Assembly: GCA_917880885.1 (NCBI GenBank)
Contig: OU862920.1
Coordinates: forward strand, 43,187,019-43,251,018
DNA: 64,000 nt
Source of the DNA: Limnephilus marmoratus
Taxonomy: Eukaryota > Arthropoda > Insecta > Trichoptera > Limnephilidae
Direction of reading: 5' to 3'
How positions within the stretch are numbered: the first letter of the stretch is position 1; every line of letters starts with the position of its first letter. The notes beneath the pieces are model-generated. The model saw only the letters and a program-made list of their open reading frames with translations, was not told the DNA's origin and did no database searches. A program made the translations under genes and the position numbers. Shown in pieces: positions 59,787 to 64,000 of the stretch.

Positions 59787-60339
59787 GCATACACACCAAT
59801 ACTACACACAATTCTACGAACGTGTTGTTCGCATCAACTCTAATTGTACGACCTGTATACCTGGGTAGATCGAATGAAGTTTTAGTTTTTCTTCCCAGAA
59901 GTAAGTACCAATTGTTTCGAGGATAGGGATCGGGCTATGTGACCACTTACTAAATGTTAAAGAGAAAAATATGATTGTTTTAAAGAAAAAAAATTGTAGA
60001 TGTAACCAAATTGAGAACACATGTTTACTCCAAATAATCTCAGGAATCAACTTCAGTAAGTCAGGTACGTCTCTTATCACCTTGTCTATATTTTTTTAAT
60101 ATTTCATTTCCAGTACATATCCAAGGTGGATTCCACAATAATTTATTTAACATCTGTAGTTTTACACTAAGGATATTAATATAAACCTACTTGCATTGTA
60201 ATTGTATGTAGTTTAGTTACATACATGGATTTTAAATGGATCAACGCATTAACCCGGCATCGGTGAGGTGGGGTGCTACACAGTAAAATAATTTTCGAGA
60301 AAATCCTCAATGATGGTTCATTTATTTCATATGAGATTT

Positions 60340-60490
60340 CCTATTATTTTCACAAAAAGATTAAGGCCCATTTGTTTCGTAGAAATCCAAATGCGACATC
60401 GTCATCAAGTACTCGTTCAGCGCCATTTTGTTTTATATTTGGCGATTCTAATTGCTTTTCAGCATTTTAACAAATTGTAATAAGCTGACA
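60340..60490 (-). repeat. Local repeat H, copy 1
   Basis: In reverse: CAGCTTATTACAATTTGTTA, CAAAATGGCGCTGAACGAG and CTACGAAACAAATGGGCC, with an open stretch MALNEYLMTMSHLDFYET. Confidence 0.65.
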
Positions 60491-61204
60491 AGCTTGAGAG
60501 CATTTAACAAGCCAAAAAATCCACATCTACGTTCACGAAAATCCACATTTCGTCGAAAGTTGTTCTTACGATCGTGCAGAGCGGTAAGCTTTTTTAAATT
60601 ATAACTCAATATCGAATTTATTTCAATCCAAATTAGCTTTAATTTATACCTTCATCCAAAAATGCTGAAAGGCGTGATGATAAAACTATAAAAATAATGT
60701 ACTTTTTGTAATTATTTTTTGATTATAAGTATTTATCATTTTTCAATAATGTTTAAATTTAATAAGAATGTTAAAAAAATCTGAAATATATTAGTTTGTA
60801 AGTGTGCAAATAAATACACAAATGGACCAATTTTCGTCAAGAAACACATGTTCGTACATATTTTTTAATGATTTTATTTAAACTAAAATTAAAATTCTAA
60901 AACATGCGTTTGCTAGATAATGCATTGATTTATTTTACTGCTTGATTATATTATTTGAAATGGGTGTGGTATAATACAAAATCTTTTTTGAAAATTTAAC
61001 AAATCTGCCAACGACCTATGAAATAACCTTATTATACTAAAAATTTAAAAAAAATCTCAAAATTTATTACATGCGAATGCTAGATAAAAGAACAATCTTT
61101 CGAAATCCATTTATAATTTTTTGTGGAAAAGAGTCAATACGTCTAAAATCTGATTTGAAAATGACATATTTCTGGTTTTCTCTGGTAATGCCCTCTTAAC
61201 AACA

Positions 61205-61375
61205 TGATAGTGGTCCTCTTCTGCTGATTACAATTTATTCAAAAGCCGAAATGGACTTAGAATCGTCATTTAACTCGAACGACTGTAAAAAAATCAAAAT
61301 GGCACTTAATGGCCATTTGACGACTTCGTCACACGTGAAGTTCTACGACACAATTGGGCCTAAAGCTTCTCCTCG
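61205..61375 (+). repeat. Local repeat H, copy 2
   Basis: CTTCTGCTGATTACAATTTA, AAATGGCACTTAATGGCC and CTACGACACAATTGGGCC align with copy 1; the reading frame is MALNGHLTTSSHVKFYDT. Confidence 0.65.
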
Positions 61376-61534
61376 AAGAGTACAAGTTGTAATGAAAATC
61401 GGACGACTCACTGAGGCTGCTAGAATACTCTCAATAATCAAAGAATCACAAAATAAGGATTTCTCAGGGAGTATGCCTATCCTAAGAACTAAAAATCGTA
61501 AAACTCCCTCCATAATAACCGCAAGCATAAATAT
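61251..61534 (+). CDS. Candidate first exon of an unrecognised gene
   Basis: An ATG in good context (GCCGAAATGG) opens 94 codons that end at a consensus donor ATAT|GTAAGTA. The second half (KIGRLTEAARILSIIKESQN) reads like protein and lies outside repeat H, whereas the first 40 codons overlap the repeat. No domain recognised and no matching second exon (a candidate at 63.3 kb is in a different phase). It may be chance. Confidence 0.2.
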
Positions 61535-61557
61535 GTAAGTACCTACCTAGTAGTATT

Positions 61558-61895
61558 AATTTGGGAGGCGGGAATGGGTACCGCCGCCCCGGGAACCTTT
61601 ATTGGATAACCAACGCCTCTGCCATAGGTCATCCCAAGTGGTTCACTACGTTTTGTGATTTAGCAGGGGTCCCCGGGTTCATGGGGTGAGGTTTGTCTAG
61701 GTCTTGGAGGCGGATGACCAGGACATACTGAACCCAAGATTCCTACACACCCCTTAAACCCTTTTCCTTCCCTGAACCCTCCTCTCCTTCCTTTCCTTAA
61801 AAAAAACACAGCATCATAGGTGAGCATAAAGATGACATAGGTCCTGAGGGAAATTATGTTCCTCAGGGCCTCCTGTGTGGAGCTCATGTAAAATA
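61558..61895 (-). repeat. Interspersed repeat D1, copy 4 (reverse)
   Basis: Begins TTTGGGAGGCGGGAATGGGT and ends CTCAGGGCCTCCTGTGTGGA followed by an A-rich tail, the mirror of the 29.5 kb copy. Confidence 0.7.
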
Positions 61896-62484
61896 AAAAA
61901 ATTAAAAAAATTAAAATAAATATTAGTTTATTATTAAAAACTGCGTATATCTGACAAAAAAGAAAAAAATCTAATTTATGACTACAAAGTCAGTCTACAA
62001 AAATACTGATTTTATCCAGAAAAAGTGTTATTTTCCATTTTATGTTTTTAACAAACACATCCCATATGTTTAAACAATTTTTTTTTGCGATCTGTATACT
62101 GCAGTTATGGAATAAAAATTAAGTTTGCTACAAAATATAAAATATGGACCCTTTGTTTTTTTTTCCCAAATCACAAAATCTATTTTTTTTTTTTTCAAAA
62201 CTTCCGACCATTTAGCGAGCTAATAGTGAACACCAATTTCATTTATTTTTTCGTTTTCAAATAGCTACAGATCATTCGCAACTTTTGACACCCCAGGCAT
62301 TTAAAAATGTGAATTTTTTTCTGTCTATGGAGAGTGACACAAGCTACTTACTACCTAGTTATATCTTTTTCGGCATGACAATGTTTCGGAGAAAATTGCA
62401 AAGAAAAATACATATCGCTTGAAAATTTTTGAAATATTCATTTTATTTTGAACAAAAACAAATTAATTAAAAAAATACAGAGTG

Positions 62485-62700
62485 TACAATTCACCGGGGT
62501 AGAAGTGAAACCTTCAGAAAACTAAAGTAGGTAAAAGTGGAAAGGCTACGAAGCACCGCACAAAGAGGAGACCGATTACTCTATCTTATTATCTAGTAGG
62601 TAATCCTACAGATATATGTGTTTGTCTCTTTTTAGTGTCGCCTTTTCGTTTCATCGAGCTTCAAATCACAACAGTGCTAAAGAAGTTTTCACTTCAAAAA
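62485..62700 (-). repeat. Interspersed repeat C, copy 5 (reverse)
   Basis: GTAGAAGTGAAACCTTCAGA, GCACCGCACAAAGAGGAGAC and GTGCTAAAGAAGTTTTCACT mirror the plus copies. Confidence 0.7.
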
Positions 62701-62709
62701 TTCAGATAA

Positions 62710-62890
62710 TATTTCTCAATAATTTCGACCTAGTTGTTTCGCAGAAATTCACTTTTGACAAAGCCATCAAATGTCACATTCATAGCCATTTTGTTTTTTT
62801 AACAGTCGAAAGGTTCCCGTTAAAAGCTGATTCTAAGTATTTTTCAGCTTTTGAGCAAATTGTAATCAGCAGAAGAGAACAACTAACGTA
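62710..62890 (-). repeat. Local repeat H, copy 3
   Basis: In reverse: CTTCTGCTGATTACAATTTG, AACAAAATGGCTATGAATG, then an indel breaks the frame kept in copies 1 and 2. It directly follows repeat C. Confidence 0.6.
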
Positions 62891-63002
62891 CTCGTCAGCT
62901 TATTATAATTTGATGGAAAGCTGAAACGCATCTATCTCTTTTTACATTCAAAAGGGATTTTTAAATGCCAAAAAAATGTATTAAATAAAATAAAATAAAA
63001 AA

Positions 63003-63070
63003 CACCAAATGCCGCTGAATGACCATTTTTGATGACAATGTTACAGTTGAATCAACTGGGCCTTAATGTT
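63003..63070 (+). repeat. Local repeat H, copy 4 (short)
   Basis: AATGCCGCTGAATGACCATT and AACTGGGCCTTAATG match the core of copies 1 and 2; the frame is broken by an extra T. Confidence 0.5.
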
Positions 63071-63336
63071 GATCCATTTTTGTTCATAAAGTTTTATTTT
63101 CTCACACGACGAGCCTTCTATAACTCAGCGTCACCAAGCGGTTAGCATTTCAAAATGGATTTCTTTATAAATGACTATGTTTTATTTTCTCACAAACCAT
63201 AAAAATCAAATAACCCAACCCGTCTTTCTAGAATTCTAAACGGAGATATGCTGACTAATAGCTGAATTAGTTCAACGCCATAAACATTATAAACGATTTT
63301 ACGTCTCGGACACTAATGATAATCATTAGTACTTAG

Positions 63337-63508
63337 CTGTTATTGTGTCACTACCTTTGGATGGATTATATTCACCTATCCCTTACCGAGATGAAACGAT
63401 TGGTCAATGAAACGTACAGCACGACACCAATAATGCCTATAAGGACTTCAGAGAACGGAGCCATATTAAATTATGAATTTAATATTGACTCTGAGCAGAT
63501 TCACACAG
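63337..63508 (+). CDS. Candidate internal exon, unrecognised
   Basis: Between an acceptor-like TACTTAG and a donor CACAG|GTACTG, 57 codons are open and protein-like (MDYIHLSLTEMKRLVNETYS, SENGAILNYEFNIDSEQIHT). The acceptor lacks a strong pyrimidine tract. No domain recognised. Confidence 0.25.
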
Positions 63509-63599
63509 GTACTGCAACGAGTATGTATATTTATGTCAAGATTGATTTTTTAATTCTACTTATAATTATTATCAATATATGAATATGATTTCTGCGTAA

Positions 63600-64000
63600 T
63601 TCAATCATAAATTATTAGCGGCAGCCATATTAGTGAATTATTGTGCGTGCTCCATTTGGCTGAACCAAAGCAAGTATTTTAATATTTTGTAGAATTTCTT
63701 CGTTTGGGCGTAAAATAGTTCTTGGTGGAGTAGACAGCATATCAGATAGTAGGAGTGTAGATATTTAACAATTCTGCTATGACCAGCATTCATAATCCAA
63801 ACGTTGCTTGAAGTGACTTTAGCCGTGGTTAATGACCAGATTTGTATAGCCAAGTACTTACCCACTTTCCTCTCCCCATCTCCCTCTCCTTCTCGATACC
63901 TTCAGCCTCACAACATACCACGATTGGGGATGACGTAGTCTCACTGGCTCCAGGCGGGAGCAGTTGGGATTCTTGTGCGGTATTCATATTTAAAAAAAAC
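63600..64000 (+). mobile_element. SINE E copy at the right edge
   Basis: AACGTTGCTTGAAGTGACTT, GACGTAGTCTCACTGGCTCC and TGTGCGGTATTCATATTTAA plus A run match the SINE body; the head is degenerate. The overlapping reverse frame is part of the repeat. Confidence 0.65.

Overview
The window is AT-rich, intron-bearing nuclear DNA from an arthropod, most likely an insect. The evidence is a muscle-type Ig/FN3 gene with phase-1 modular exons, an animal SOSS-B gene, Helitrons with the TC...CTAG ends familiar from insects, tRNA-derived SINEs, several LINE clades and mariner/hAT/Harbinger remnants. I cannot name the species. All calls come from reading the sequence by eye; no database search was run.

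Genes are sparse. On the minus strand, a CpG-rich block (about 4855-5060) leads into a candidate first coding exon (4785-4854, starting MGNHHS, a myristoylation-type start). This exon joins in frame across a 2.4 kb intron to one large exon (851-2374) encoding FN3-Ig-Ig-FN3 plus a disordered linker; the rest of that gene lies left of the window. On the plus strand, 26076-26870 is an uninterrupted SOSS-B/hSSB1-like OB-fold gene with a probable small intron just after its stop. A few weak candidate exons (53.85, 61.2, 63.3 kb) are not recognised.

Almost everything else is mobile or repetitive. 5.3-6.3 kb: LINE tails and repeat D. 7.0-7.6 kb: element with mirrored subterminal motifs. 7.9-8.25 kb: LTR-like sequence. 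8.5-9.35 kb: an array of hairpins with compensatory stem changes. 12.8-13.2 kb: minisatellites. 13.4-14.5 kb: decayed hAT. 16.5-21.9 kb: a 5.4 kb composite holding a LINE, a second LINE and two tandem Helitrons. 22.4-24.6 kb: repeats and a LINE 3' end. 28-30.4 kb: tandem repeats, SINE and repeat D. 31-34.6 kb: two near-identical SINEs flanking an RTE-like LINE. 34.9-37.3 kb: two complete-looking nonautonomous Helitrons. 38-43.6 kb: repeats C/B, LINE tails, foldbacks, MITE. 45.3-46 kb: tandem Helitrons. 47.8-54.6 kb: repeats A/B, SINEs and a LINE split by a mariner-like remnant. 55.7-59.8 kb: repeat A, SINE, a CTT-rich tract and nested MITEs. 60.3-63.1 kb: a local four-copy repeat.

The two genes show no sign of working together. 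The most unusual structures are the covarying hairpin array at 8548-9339, the mirrored-motif element at 7.03-7.50 kb, three interspersed repeat families (A, B, C) that share termini but not interiors, and a local repeat near 60-63 kb that keeps a short reading frame in two or three of its four copies.
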